The notes: a model not told the origin generated them from the sequence alone. Numbered from the stretch's first letter, positions 40,661 to 51,878 are shown. The stretch is DNA of 64,000 nucleotides from Lepus europaeus (GCF_033115175.1 NC_084831.1:8714540-8778539), one strand, 5' to 3'. Numbers and translations are program-made.

Positions 40661-40944
40661 TTTTTTTAATGTGGTAGAGAGAGAGGGAGGGAGGAGGGAG
40701 AGAATGAAGCAAGTGCTCCTGTGTGCTGGGTCATTCCCTGAATGCCTGAACAGATGGAGCTGGGCTGAGGCCAAAGCTGGGAGCCGGGACTCGATGCAGG
40801 TCTCCCAGGTGTGTGGCAGGAGTCCAGCCACTTGAGCCATCACCCCCCGGGCAGCACTTCGGTTGAAAGCTGGACTCGGGAGCAGAGCCAAGGTTGAACC
40901 CGGGCACTTTGCTGTGGGCTGCGTGGGTCCTAATTAGCATCTTC
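40661..40944 (-). mobile_element. CSINE, minus strand, diverged
   Basis: T-rich start, GAGAGGGAGG tract, CATTCCCTGAATGCCTGAAC and CAGGTCTCCCAGGTGTGTGG. Confidence 0.7.
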
Positions 40945-41075
40945 AATTATGTGCCTAGAAAAAAAATGAAATCCACGTGTATGGAGGACTCTAAAAAGCC
41001 ATGGAAAACGCATGTTTTGAAAATACTGTGCAAGCATTGCAACATTTTTTTGCACCAAAGCAAAATATCATTTTT
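40945..41075. mobile_element. MITE-like element, copy B, third piece
   Basis: CCATGGAAAACGCATGTTTTG, ATACTGTGCAAGCATTGC and TTTTTTGCACCAAAGCAAAA. The last block is the reverse complement of the TTTTGGTGCAAA block in the second piece, showing the palindromic plan. Confidence 0.5.
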
Positions 41076-41357
41076 TAAAAAAGTTATTTTCTTTCTTTGA
41101 AAGGCAGAGTGACAGAGAGACAGGAAGAGACAGAGAGAGCAAGAGACCATTCACCCGCTGGTTCATTCTCCAAATGACAGCCAAGAACACCATCGGGGTC
41201 TCCCACGTGGGTGCAGGGGCCCAGACACTTGGGCCATCCTCTGCTGCTTTCCCAGGTGCATTAGCAGGGAGCTGGATCAGAAGTGGAGCAGCCGGAACGT
41301 GAACCAGCGCTCTGATGCGGGATTGGTGGCTCACCCCGCTGTGCCACACTGGTCCCC
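41076..41357 (-). mobile_element. CSINE, minus strand, upstream of AADACL4-like
   Basis: Tail AAAAAAGTTATTTTCTTTCT, head CACCCCGCTGTGCCACACTG. It ends about 315 bases before the TATA-like box. Confidence 0.84.
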
Positions 41358-41599
41358 GAACTCACCTTCTCATTCCATGAACTCTTAGAAGTGTTTTACA
41401 AGTGAGGGACCAGGCCATGGAGGCCTTGGAGACTCATGTGAGACTTCCTGGGGTCCCTGGAGCTGGGGGGTGGCTACCAGGCTGCAGTCTTGGGGGAGCC
41501 CACCTCCCAGGAGTCCTCCTGACCGGAGCGGCGGGGGGATCTCCTGGTTCCCACATTCCTCTGCAGCATGTTCCTCCAGCCCCATCGCCCTGCCTGTGC

Positions 41600-41733
41600 T
41601 AACGGCCAAGGCGCCAGGTCAGGCCACTGGGTCAGGGACAGCCCGGAAGGAGTGGGGTGGAGGTGGCCGCCCATATAACCGGCCAGGTCCTCTTCCCACC
41701 AGTTCCCGGCCTGGGTCCTTGCAGCCTGGGACC
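41600..41733 (+). promoter_or_regulatory. AADACL4: Core promoter and 5' UTR of AADACL4-like
   Basis: CCATATAACC at 41671-41680 is a TATA-like box. Transcription should start about 25-30 bases later, near 41705, giving a 5' UTR of about 30 bases. The start context ACCATGG is strong. The region is not a CpG island, consistent with a tissue-restricted TATA promoter. Confidence 0.6.
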
Positions 41734-41898
41734 ATGGCGCTGCTGCGGCTGCTGCTGTGGGGGCTGCCCGCCTTCCTTCTGGGGGTCTTCCTCTGGGTGG
41801 TCCTGGTCCACTTCTTCACCACGTACATCCCCCCCTCCATGCAGCACCCCGCCAAGGTGCGCTTCCTACACTGCCTGTTCCTGTACGTGGTCACGCTG
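41734..41898 (+). CDS. AADACL4: AADACL4-like, coding exon 1 (membrane anchor)
   Basis: Encodes residues 1-55 and ends in phase 0 before a GTGAGT donor at 41899. Residues about 3-29 form one long hydrophobic helix, the N-terminal signal anchor typical of the AADAC family. It is expected to hold the enzyme in the ER membrane with its catalytic domain in the lumen. Residues 30-55 (TYIPPSMQHPAKVRFLHC) match the segment between anchor and hydrolase domain in AADACL enzymes. The start is supported by the strong ATG context and by the length agreeing with family members. Confidence 0.92.
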
Positions 41899-42184
41899 GT
41901 GAGTGACCCCGCCTCCTCGCTCCTCTGCCCCTCCCCACTCCCCTTCCCCCTCTAAGGCAGGCTCTTTTCTATCTGCTGTACCCCTTCCCTCCCTTTCTCC
42001 CCCCCACTTCCCAACACCCTCCCCTTCTTCCTTTAACAGCAAACAATTAGCAAGTGCCAATTACCAGCCTCCCTTTCTTAAGGCTCTAAACCAATTTGAG
42101 GCCCAGTCTCTCTGCCCTCCAAGGGCTGCTGGCCCAACAGGGTTGACCCCTCTTACCCTCACCCTCCGTGCACCTCCTGGCCCC

Positions 42185-42300
42185 AGGTGGTTCCCCTGCT
42201 CGATTGTGCACACCTTGAAGGCAGGGTGTGTCCCAGTCACTTTTGTAAACCCTGCCGAAGCAGGAACCACGCAGTGTTTCGGGGTAGCCAGGCGCTGAGC
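42185..42300 (+). mobile_element. L2-like 3' fragment in intron 1
   Basis: TGTGCACACCTTGAAGGCAG followed by GTGTGTCCCAGTCACTTTTG and ACGCAGTGTTTCGGGG-type sequence fits the 3' end of L2. Confidence 0.45.
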
Positions 42301-42514
42301 AGGGGTTCTGGGCTGGAGGCTGGGCTCAGGCCGATCAGCGCCTGCCCGGAGTTGCAGCTGATTTGGAAACAGAGGTTTGACATCTGGTAGGTGACAGGTG
42401 ATTGGGGTTAATCCCAATGTCCCAACCCCCCCCCCCACCCCGGGGAGACCTGGTAGTGGCCTGGTAGATCACAGTGGTCCCCTGTGAGGCAGGTGTGGGC
42501 AGCTGTGGGGAGGT

Positions 42515-42705
42515 GGGCAGACGGATAAAGAGCACAGATCGCTCACAGCTCCATCCCGGCTCTGCCCTCTGCTCTTGGGCCAATGCGTCATCTCTGTGTT
42601 TCGGCTTCCTCATCTGTGAAATGGGTACAGTAGCACTGATCTCATTAGGTGGGGAAAAGGATTAGATGCCGCATGTTCAGGGTTAATGTATTTAGAAATG
42701 TTGGT
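42515..42705 (+). mobile_element. MIR SINE in intron 1
   Basis: ATCCCGGCTCTGCCCTCTGC, GGCTTCCTCATCTGTGAAAT, GGGTACAGTAGCACTGATCT and GGATTAGATGCCGCATG give a nearly complete plus-strand MIR. Confidence 0.78.
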
Positions 42706-43364
42706 AAGTAACATACGCTTCCATGGGGCTGGAATTTCCCCTGTGGCTACGGGTCACTTGGAGAAACGAGCAGTCTAGTTTAAAACAGCAGCTGCTACAG
42801 ACCAAGTCAGCAGGAGATCCTTGTTCTACTCACCCTGGTCGTGTGCCTCTCTGGAGGTCAAACTGCCTCAAGCCAGGGGCTGCAATCCGTATGGAACTCC
42901 AGATGCACCTGCTTGGGGACCCAGGACTGAAAATGAGGTTCCCTAGGGGCCCAGGGAACCTGGGATGCTTGCAGCCTTTCGTGGTTCTCTGGGGGAGCCA
43001 CCCACAAGCCCAGCGTCTCCCAGGACACCTGTTGCGGGCTGCTCACTGGAAGCTGAGGTGGACCATGCTTGGTTCTGACGATGAATTCGGTCTGAGATGT
43101 CCCTCCTGGTCCTTTAGCTTTGGTTCCCCTGCCCCCTACCCCACCCAGGGCACACTGCCCGTCACAGGGTGACCAGGAGGAGGAGGAGGACATCCAAGTA
43201 GTTCATGTCCATTCGCTTCCAGGAGACGGAGAGAGGGAGGACAAGAAGTCAAAGGAGGAAAGATCTGTGGTATCAGACAGGCTGGGCCTGCACCCCAAGT
43301 CCCCACGTACAGCTTTGGGGCCTCATGTCTTTGAGCCTCAGTTCTCTCTCTCTCTCTCTCTCTT

Positions 43365-43653
43365 TAAAGATTTTATTTATTTGAAAGTCAGAGTTAGAGA
43401 GAGAGAGGAGAGAGCGCTTTATCTGCTGGTTCACTTCCCAGATGGCTGTAACAGCCAGGGCGGGGCCGGGCTGAAGCCGGGAGCCAGGGACTTCTTCCAG
43501 GTCTCCCACATGGATAGCAGGGACCCAAACACTTGGGCCATCTTCCGCTGGTTTTCCTGGGCCATAGCAGTGGAGACAGGACTTGAACTGGTGTCCCTAT
43601 GGGATGCTGCTGTCCTGCGCAGTGGCTTTACCTGCTACACGACAACACCAGGC
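43365..43653 (-). mobile_element. CSINE, minus strand, intron 1
   Basis: Preceded by a (CT)n run at about 43344-43363. Tail AAAGATTTTATTTATTTGAA, head TTTACCTGCTACACGACAAC. Confidence 0.82.
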
Positions 43654-43956
43654 TCAAGTTTCAATTCTGTCCCCTGAGAAGTTAAGGGAGAAGGACAGCT
43701 TCTGATGGGGAGATGTGGGGGTTCAGTGAGAGCATGGACAGTGCCCAGCACAGGGCAGGCGCGGAGAAGGGGCTCAGAGAGCAGATTGGTTGTGGTGCGC
43801 TTATCAAGTCCCTGAGGCGCATACGGCATTTCCTTAACTACTCGGGGTTTAAAATGTGCTGGGAAGGACTCCGCCCTGACTCGATGACCGGAAGGGTCAC
43901 ACAACGATCATTGCATTTTATTTTAAAGGGCAAATGGCCCTAGAACTTTTTGAAAT

Positions 43957-44009
43957 AAAGATTTATTTATCTATTTATTTATTTGTAAGGCAGAGTTACA
44001 GAGAGGCAT

Positions 44010-44049
<40 letters not shown>

Positions 44050-44301
44050 CTTTCATCTGCTGGTTCACTCTCCAGATGACTACAATGGCCGGAGCTGCGC
44101 CGCTACAAAGCCAAGAGCCAGGAGCTTCCTCCAGGTCTCCCACACAGGTGCAGGGGCCATCTTGGGCCATCTTCCACTGCTTTCCCAGGCCACAGCAGAG
44201 AGCTGGATCAGAAGTGAGCAGCCGGGACTTGAATAGATGCCCATATGGGATGCTGGTACTGCAGGCGGCCACTTTACCTGCTACGCCATAGCGCTGGCCC
44301 C
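43957..44301 (-). mobile_element. CSINE, minus strand, intron 1
   Basis: (GA)n at about 44011-44048, head TTTACCTGCTACGCCATAGC; well preserved. Confidence 0.88.
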
Positions 44302-45412
44302 TTGAAATTCTTTAACTGCACACTGGCTCATCTGCTTATTAGAGACGAGAGGCGCGAGACTCCATCTCTGCAGGGAGACGCGTGTGCGATCACATCAGCC
44401 TCAGAGGCGTTCGAAAGCCTTCTGGGCACGTCCTGAGGCCGACGCTGTGAGGGGGCCTGGGGGCTTCCAGAGGCCGGGACTCTTGAGCATGGAAATGGAA
44501 GCAACCTGGAGTCAATCCACCTGGTGGACAGGTGCAAAGGCTTCCCCAGGGAGTAGAGGGAAGCCTGGAGGAGCCCAGAGTGTGTGGGAAGCCACAGTGG
44601 GGATTAGAACTGAAACCAGTCGGCAGCCACAAGAAATGCTGCAGTGCCGGGGGGCTCAGGGCTGGGCTGGGGAAGGCTCCCGGTGGCTCAGCACGGAGGC
44701 CTGGGTGTTCTCACCCAGGGGTCAAGGACTGGGAAAAGCAGGTCACCCCCGCCACGCAGGCCAACTCGCTGTCCCTTTGGGAGGTCTCTCCATGGGCAAG
44801 ACACCCGGGGGCATCTCACAGGGCCTGGGACCAGACCCAGTGGAAGCAAGTAGGTGGGACTCATGCTTGCCCAGACCTGTCGGGGAGCTGCTCCACGGGC
44901 ATGGCCGTGTCCCATCCCTGCACCTGCTCTCACTTTCTGAAGGGGAAGTGGCAGCCCGAGGAGGGGCTGCCCTGCCGGCCGAGGATGGGGCTCACCGTGA
45001 GCCCCCATCTGCTTGACCCTGAAACCCAGGCCTTTTCCGGTTTGCTGGCTGAGGTCCCACATTCTGCACTGCACGTGGACCGCACGCCTTGATTTCCCCA
45101 TCTGTAAGAGAGAGCTGATGACCGTGTTTGACAGGAGCTGCTGCGAAGTCCAAGATCAACTGGACCAGACTGGCACAGAGGTCACGAGGAAGGCTCAGCT
45201 GTGCTTACCACTGGCATCCCCTGCATACTGTCATTATCTCCCCATTATTGTCGTCAACCCTAGGACCAAGATACCCCAAAGGCAAGGTCCTGGGAGATAC
45301 GACCCCAAATGGTTGAAATGTCCTTAGTACATGAATACCATAACTGTATGGTGTGGAATACACAGGTATTGGTTGTTAATCCTTAGAGTGAGTTTATTTA
45401 CTTATTTATTTA

Positions 45413-45752
45413 TTTAAAGATTTTATTTATTTATTTGAGAGGTGGAGTTACAGTGAGAGGGAGAGACAGAGAGAGAGCTATCTTCCATCCGCTGGTTCAC
45501 TCCCCAAATGGCCAAAATGGCTGGAGCTGAACCGATCTGAAGCCAGGAGCCAGGAGCCAGGAGCCAGGAGCTTCTTCTGGGTCTCCCACATGGGTGCAGG
45601 GGCCCAAGGACTTGGGCCATCTTCAACTGCTTTCCCAGGCCATAGCAGAGAGCTGGATTGGAAGTAGAACAGCCGGGACTTGAACCGGAGCCCATATGGG
45701 ATGCCGGTGCTGCAGGCGGAGAATTAACCTACTGCGCCACAACGCTGGCCCC
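45413..45752 (-). mobile_element. CSINE, minus strand, intron 1
   Basis: A local triplication of CAGGAGC(CAGGAGC) units at about 45543-45570 lies inside the body; head TTAACCTACTGCGCCACAAC. Confidence 0.88.
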
Positions 45753-46101
45753 GCATATTCAGTTAAAAACACATTTGGCAAATGGGTCGTTCCTGTGTCA
45801 TTTCTCCCCTTTCCTGAACCCACAGCAGGCATCTCCAATTGATCGCACGCCTCTTTCTGTTGGGCCCAAACACAGCCTGTGAATTCTCCATCACCCTGAT
45901 GGTGGACACAGGTGATGGAACACCTTTGTCCTTGTGGGCTGGAGCCAGCCAGATCCCTTGGACATCTAAGAACGCAGCCCCAGCACTTGGTTAGGAATGG
46001 CTGCTGTGTCACCCCATAGCACAAAGGCCACCAGTGGACACATGTGCAATGCAGAAGAAAGTCAGACTGAGCTCAATCTCTTTTGCTTTGTTTTTGTTTT
46101 T

Positions 46102-46398
46102 TAAGGCAGAGTTACAGAAAGAGGGAGAGAGAGAGAGAGAGAGATCCTCCAACCTCTAGTTCACTCCCTAAGCGGCTGCAATGGTTGGAACTGGGCCCAT
46201 CTGAAGCCAGGACCCGGGAGCTTCTTCCGGGTCTCCCACATGGGTGCAGGGGCCATCTTGGGCCATCTTCTACTGCTTTCCCAGGCCACAGTAGAGAGCT
46301 GGATCTGAAGTGGAGCAGCCGGGACTAGAACTGGCACCCATATGGGATGCTGGTGCTGCAGGCAGAGGCTTAACCCACTACGCCACAGCAATGGCCCC
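46102..46398 (-). mobile_element. CSINE, minus strand, tail truncated, intron 1
   Basis: Starts at TTAAGGCAGAGTTACAG without the ATTTATTT tail; head TTAACCCACTACGCCACAGC. Confidence 0.85.
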
Positions 46399-46428
46399 TT
46401 ATTTTTGTTTTTTAATATGTATTTGTTT

Positions 46429-46763
46429 GTGGCCAGTACTGTGGCACAGCGGGTTAAACCGCTGCTTGCGACATCAGCTTCCCATATGGGCTCCAGTTTG
46501 AGTCCTGGCTGCTCCATTTCTGATCTAGCTCTCTGCTAATGTGCCTGGGAAAGCAGCAGAAGATGGCCCAAGTGCTTGGGTCTCTGTGCCCCCGTGGGAG
46601 ACCCTGATGGAATTCCTGGCTCATGGCTTTGGCCTGGCCCAGCCCTGGCTGTTTGAGCCATTTGGGAAAGTAAGGCAGCAGATGGAAGCTCTCTCTTTCT
46701 TTATGTCTCTCTCTCTCTCTCTCTGTAACTCTGACTTTCAAATAAATAAATAAATCTTAACAA
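46429..46763 (+). mobile_element. CSINE, plus strand, left arm of an inverted pair, intron 1
   Basis: Head GGCCAGTACTGTGGCACAGC, tail CAAATAAATAAATAAATCTT directly against the next copy. Confidence 0.88.
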
Positions 46764-46779
46764 AAAAGATTTATTTGGA

Positions 46780-46838
<59 letters not shown>

Positions 46839-47075
46839 TCTGCTAGTTCACTCCCCAAGTGGCCTCAACAGCCAGGGTTGAACCACGCTGAAGGCAGGAG
46901 CCAGGAGCTCCCTCCAGCTTTCCCATGTGCGTGGCAGGGGCTGAGCACTTGGGCCGTCACCTGCCGCCTCCCCAGGTGCATTAGCAGGGAGCTGCATCAG
47001 AAGCAGAGTGGCCAGGACTCAGGACTCAAACTGGCGCTCCCGATACCGCAAGTGGCGGCCACACTGCCGGTGACC
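46764..47075 (-). mobile_element. CSINE, minus strand, right arm, 56-base GA tract, intron 1
   Basis: (GA)n at about 46782-46838 is one of the longest in the window. The body is diverged and ends around GTGGCGGCCACACTGCCGG, about 335 bases before exon 2. Confidence 0.83.
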
Positions 47076-47409
47076 TGAACTGAATCTTGTACCTGGGGTT
47101 CACCTGCTCGATACCTAGCCCATTCCTGAGATACAGCGGATCCACTCCCGAGGGTGCTGTCCCTATGACTGATCACCTCTTAGTCCTGCTCCTACCAAGG
47201 GTTTTGGAGGGGGCATTAAACCATGGCAATAGCATTATTCAATCAAGAACATTTGGAAGGAGAGGTCTAAAAACCCAGCCCCCAAACTGGACAGCACTGG
47301 AAGCCCACCGCCTCCGGGTGCCTGCAGGAGGCCGTGAGAAGCTGAAAACCTCCTCACAGGGTGGCGCCTGCCCTCCCCTTACATCTAACTCTCCTCTTCA
47401 CCTCCACAG

Positions 47410-47626
47410 GGGAACATACTGGAGAAGCTGGGCATTTGCCCCATGCCTAAATTTGCCCGTTTTGTGCACGACCTCGTGATCATAAAGAAGGACCCCCGGG
47501 TGGCGGTGACCAACCTGCGTTTCGGCTCTGTGCCCGTGAGGCTGTTCCAGCCCACGGCCCCGTCCTCCGGCCCCCGGCGAGGCATCATCTTCTACCACGG
47601 AGGGGGAGCTGTGTTCGGGAGTCTAA
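47410..47626 (+). CDS. AADACL4: AADACL4-like, coding exon 2 (oxyanion hole)
   Basis: Encodes residues 56-127 plus one base of codon 128; acceptor CACAG at 47405-47409, donor GTAAGG at 47627. It opens the alpha/beta-hydrolase domain. His118-Gly119-Gly120-Gly121 in the strand IIFYHGGG is the HGGG motif of the hormone-sensitive-lipase branch, whose backbone amides stabilise the oxyanion in ester and amide hydrolysis. The frame continues past the donor as intron, with no conserved residues. Confidence 0.93.
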
Positions 47627-48938
47627 GTAAGGAGCCTTCCCACGGGTTCGGACGTCAGGGGTTCACATCCGAGCCCAGCGCTGCCCCCGTCTCCCAGGAG
47701 AGCCCCGCAGGAGTAACAGAGCCACCACCGCGTGGAGGAGCTGTCCCGCGAGCCCAGACCGCGCAGGGATGCGGCCTCTGGGGAAATCAGCTACAAGGCA
47801 ATGGGAGGGTCACAGTGGGGCCAGGGCTGTCCCAGCGGGGCTGTGGACCCTGGTGAGGATGCCCCCCCCCCCTTCCCACGCACAGCTGTCCTGTCTGCCC
47901 CACAGGGGTCTCAGACCTGCGCATTTCCTTCCAGCTCTGCAGCAGCGCGGGGGGCCGAGACCCCACTTCTCCTGCCCGCCGGCTTCTCCCGGGCCCCGGC
48001 CACAGGGCTCCCGCCTCTGCTCTCGCTCCTCACACCCCGGTCCTCAGGCGGCAGAGGAAGGGGTCTCTGAGATCGACCCCTCAGAGCTGGTCATCTGCCC
48101 GGGCCCCTCTGTGAAGCCACTCCCACAGCTGCGAGCTCTGACCCGGCCGGCGCCGCCCACCGAGGGCACCCGGTCCACGTGGCTGCCCCTGCCTTCCCTG
48201 TGCTCAGCTAAGGCGCTCATGCCCCTGACACGCGGGCGCCTCCCCCTGGGGTCTCTGCACTTGCTGTTTGCTGGGATTCCCGAGGCCCACCTCCCCAAGG
48301 CAGAGTGTTGACCACCCCTCCTGCTCCCAGGTCGCTCCCCAGAGCCCCCCCACCAGCATCTTATCTAAAGAACTCTCCCTGCCCACCCTGCCCCCCGCCC
48401 CCTCCTGTCCCCCGGACACCGCCCTTGTCATGTTCTTTCCTGCACTTGTTCCAGCCTGAACTTACGCGCTCCTGCCGGTGTCTCCATGCTGGCTGGCTGT
48501 CTCCCCACTGGGAAAGGCAGCGCCCAGCGCCCAGAGAACACCCCCGCTTCCTCCGCGGCAGGGTCCTGCTCCCTGTCTATTGTCCGAGTGTTCCGAACGC
48601 GTGCAGGTGAAGGTGGGGTTTGTGGACGATTTACGCACAGGTGGAAGCATGGGCACGCGGGAGCCGGCCTGGCCATGTGCACAGGCGGACCTCTCCCTTA
48701 CACGGGAGGAGCTTCCCCGAGACGCAGGTGCACCGGCTGCCACCTGATGGCGCGTGGCAGTGGCGGCTCTGGCTCTGAGCACACAGGGCGCCAGGGGCCT
48801 CCCTGTCTGATAAGACCGCCAATGCCCCCACCCTGGCGGCCCTGGTCCCAGACCACTCCTCCCTTTCCGTCGCTGCACCGCCCCCACCACGTGCGGGGGT
48901 GGGGGTGTTCTCTGTCCTCCCCCCCCCCCCGTTGAGGG

Positions 48939-48979
48939 TGACGTCACTTCCATAGGCGGAGCCGCGGTTGCTCAGCAAC
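48939..48979. promoter_or_regulatory. CRE palindrome and RFX-type X box
   Basis: TGACGTCA (48939-48946) is a perfect cAMP-response element. GTTGCTCAGCAAC (48967-48979) is an inverted repeat matching the RFX-family consensus. They lie 20 bases apart in a CpG-containing stretch within intron 2. This spacing recalls X-box/CRE modules at promoters. Function is inferred from motifs only. Confidence 0.45.
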
Positions 48980-48987
48980 CACAGGGG

Positions 48988-49092
48988 CTTTCCAAAAGTT
49001 CGTGGAAAATGGAGTTCCAGTGAGCGTATTCGGTGCTAAAAGGCTTGGCAATCCATGCCTAGTTTTTCACGACACGCGTTCCAGGGAACTGT
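48988..49092. mobile_element. MITE-like element, copy C
   Basis: CCAAAAGTTCGTGGAAAATGG at the left and TTGGCAATCCATGCCTAGTTT with TTTCACGACACGC at the right share blocks with copies A and B. Confidence 0.45.
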
Positions 49093-49798
49093 GAAGCCCT
49101 CGTGGTTATGAGCGCCTCCTGAGGGTCTGACCCGGTCCAGGCACAGGGGACAGGCGGGGCACAGGGCGGAGCCAGGCCCGGCCTCCTGCACCTGGGAGGT
49201 GAGGGAGGGGCCTGGACAGCGATGGGAGAGCGCACAGGCAGGGTGTGGCCGAGAACAGGGCCCAGGAGCCGGGACGCAGGGGGACGCAGGCCCCGCGCAT
49301 CCTCATGGACGCACCCCAGGGCCTCCATGGGCAGCTGAAGCTGAGAATGGCAGAGATTCTGTGCCCTCACCGGGCCGGGACGCCCTGCGCACCATGTTAC
49401 CCGACCTCGCTCAAGCACATCACGTGTCCCAAGCCGCTGCTGGAACTCTAACGACACCTGTGTGATGTTAGGCAAATGTCGCAGGGAGGCAGGCCCAGCA
49501 CGCTGGCCGTGGCTCTGTCCATTCCAAATCATCAAGGCTCCGTGGCCCTCAGATGCCCCCCAGTGGGAGCAAACACTGCAGGAGGTGAGCTCCCAGTGCC
49601 CTTGACGTCCAGCGACAGGGCTGACGTCAGCTGGGCCTGGCTTGTGGGCTTTGTCCCTGCCGAGGTGGCCAGAGTCACTTCAGAGATCCAGGCACAGGAA
49701 CAGAGACGGGATGTCACAGCACGCCTCCTTTGTCACCTGGCTCTCCCTGGGTGCGGTGGCAACGCGGGGCCCCCTCACGGCACTGTCTCGTCCTGCAG

Positions 49799-49862
49799 AT
49801 TGCTACCACAGCCTGTGCAGCTTCCTGGCCCGGGAGACCGATTCTGTGCTGCTCTCAGTTGG
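49799..49862 (+). CDS. AADACL4: AADACL4-like, coding exon 3
   Basis: 64 bases: completes codon 128 (Asn, split A/AT) and encodes residues 129-148 plus two bases of Gly149. Acceptor TCCTGCAG ends at 49798, donor GTGAGT starts at 49863. The sequence CYHSLCSFLARETDSVLLSV fits the strand-helix region between the oxyanion hole and the nucleophile in AADACL proteins. A short exon here is usual for this gene group. Confidence 0.9.
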
Positions 49863-50034
49863 GTGAGTTCCTGGAGACAGTGGTGGGTGTTCTACGGGGG
49901 GTGGGGAGAGAAATGAGAGGATTCTTGGTAAGGCTAGGATAGAGAGAGGCCCTGTGCCCCATCAGGCACTCCCACACACCCCCTGAGACAGGTGCAGCTC
50001 TGCTCAGAATAGCAAGACCTGGCCGTGGGAGCCA

Positions 50035-50291
50035 GTGAAGGAGGCAGCAGGTAAAGCCGCCACCAGTGACTCCCGCCTCCCACATGAGCACCGATCTGAG
50101 TCCCAGCCGCTTTGCTTCAAATCCAGCTTCCTGCTGCTGTGCCCAGGAAGGCAGCAGAGGATGGCCTAAGAGCTGGGGTCCCTGTCACCCAGCTGGGAGA
50201 CTAGGGTGGAGTTCTTGGCTCCTGGATTCAGCCTGGCCCAGATTTGGCTATTGAGATTATTTGGGGAGTGAACCAACAGATGGAAGATCTC

Positions 50292-50329
<38 letters not shown>

Positions 50330-50390
50330 CTTTGCTTTGGGTCACTCTGCCTTTTGAATAAATAAATGAATAAATATATCTTAAATAAAC
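50035..50390 (+). mobile_element. CSINE, plus strand, intron 3
   Basis: Diverged head (GGCAGCAGGTAAAGCCGCCA), (CT)n at about 50290-50328, tail TGAATAAATAAATGAATAAA. Confidence 0.82.
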
Positions 50391-50734
50391 AAATACAAAT
50401 GTTAGCATCAGCCCGAATGCCCATGAGCTGAGAAGGCGTGAAAAATGGAGCCATCATGCATATTAGATCCCATGGCCACGAAGGTGTTAGCGGATGTCAC
50501 AGAGGCATTGAGGTAGGTGAACTGAAGGCCACACCACAATGCGCGCGAGTCTCAGTCGTGCGGAATTACATGAACAGCTCCAGAAAGTTGTATCACCTGA
50601 CACGTTCTAGGCATAGAACCCCAGTGATGGGGTCACAGCAGGGAAGGGCGGGTCCAGCACCCAGGCTCCCCCTTTCTCAGCTTGGGGAGGGTTGGAGACA
50701 AGGGAGGGCACCCTAGGAGGGCTGTGGTGTTGGT

Positions 50735-50925
50735 CCTGCGGGTGCTTGTTGCATGGTTCAAACTCCCTTTAACTGCTGGCCACACACGAGACCTGCATGG
50801 AGTCCCCAGCTGCTTTGCCTTGGTCCAGCCTTGGCCGTGGCTGCATCTGGCGAGTGAACCAATGGGTGGAGCTCTGTCTGTCTGTCTCTGTCTCTCAAAT
50901 AAGTGAATACAAGCAAACAAACCAA
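50735..50925 (+). mobile_element. CSINE 3' fragment, intron 3
   Basis: CACGAGACCTGCATGGAGTC, CGAGTGAACCAATGGGTGG and a CTGTCTGTCTGTCTC tract before CTCAAATAAGTGAATAC. Confidence 0.65.
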
Positions 50926-51365
50926 ACAGCCACCTAACCAGCTGCCTGCTGGTCATGGAGCGATTAACGTGCAGTTTCTCCAGACACGACCCGGGTCCTT
51001 TGGAAAGGCAAAGGAGGAGGGGGGCCTTGGAGGTGTCTTCATCTCTCCTAGTAGGTTTACCACGAGGTCCCAGATTCGGCCGTTAGCGCTTCCTCTCCAA
51101 AGGCTGTGTCTTAGGAAGACCCCCGAAGAGGGAGAGGGAGGGGTGTGACGAGCGCTGGCACCAACACCTGTGGGAGACTGTGTAGTGCAGCACCACTGTG
51201 GACACCCGGAAAGACCCGGCACGGCAATGCAGTTCTAAGAGCAGCAGTGGAGCCACACAGGCAGAGAGGGGCCACCGTGGACAGTACCGGGCGGGGACTC
51301 CCTGAGAGACCCTGAAACTCGAGGAGGTGGCACTGGTGCTGGTGTCCCCTGACTTCTCTATTTTT

Positions 51366-51430
51366 TTAATAATTATTTATTTATTTGAAAGGCAGAGTTA
51401 CAGAGAATAGAGGGGAAGACACACACACAC

Positions 51431-51468
<38 letters not shown>

Positions 51469-51715
51469 TCCATCTGCTGGTTCACTCTGCAAATGGCCGC
51501 GACAGATGGGACTGGGCCAGTCTGAAGCCAGGAGCTTCTTCCAGGTCTCCCACATGGGTGCAGGGCCACAAGCAGTTGAGGCGTCCTCCACTGCTTTCCC
51601 AGGCCATTAGCAGGGAGCTGGATTGGAAGTGGAGCATCTCGGACTTGAACCGGTGCCTGTATGGGATGCTGACACCACATGGCAGCTTTGCCAACAGGGC
51701 CACAGCGCTGGCCCT
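51366..51715 (-). mobile_element. CSINE, minus strand, with (CA)n(GA)n, intron 3
   Basis: Tail AATTATTTATTTATTTGAAA, (CA)n near 51418-51431, (GA)n to about 51464, head GCCAACAGGGCCACAGCGCT. Confidence 0.86.
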
Positions 51716-51859
51716 GGCTGACTTCTCAGCAGGATAAGTGGGACACCCTCCCAAGCTCCTGGAGGAGACCGGATTTTGTCCTCTCGGCTCTGCAATGCAC
51801 ACCCTCCCCAGCAGGTGGCGTCTCAGCCCCTTTGCTCTGCTGTAACAAGGCGCAGAGGC

Positions 51860-51878
51860 GGGGGGGGGGGGGGGGGGG
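51860..51878. repeat. 19-base G run
   Basis: An uninterrupted G homopolymer on the plus strand in intron 3. It can form a G-quadruplex and is also a typical place for assembly or sequencing length errors. Confidence 0.85.

Larger units (their letters stand above)
41899..47409 (+). other. AADACL4: AADACL4-like intron 1
   Basis: 5511 bases with GTGAGT donor and a pyrimidine-rich CTCTTCACCTCCACAG acceptor. It holds an L2-like piece, a MIR and six CSINE copies, listed separately. The stretch 44305-45410 shows no repeat; long overlapping plus frames there (44384-45016, 44532-45092) have no known match. Confidence 0.85.
47627..49798 (+). other. AADACL4: AADACL4-like intron 2
   Basis: 2172 bases, GTAAGG donor, CGTCCTGCAG acceptor. 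Unusually there is no CSINE in it; it is GC-rich, with a CRE plus RFX-type cluster and one MITE-like piece. Long frames at 47769-48311 and 48462-48953 overlap on opposite strands. Confidence 0.85.

Noticed and set aside
44384..45092. Two overlapping plus frames (210 and 186 codons) in AADACL4-like intron 1
   Set aside because: Intronic, out of phase with the gene, with neither a known domain nor plausible exon borders.
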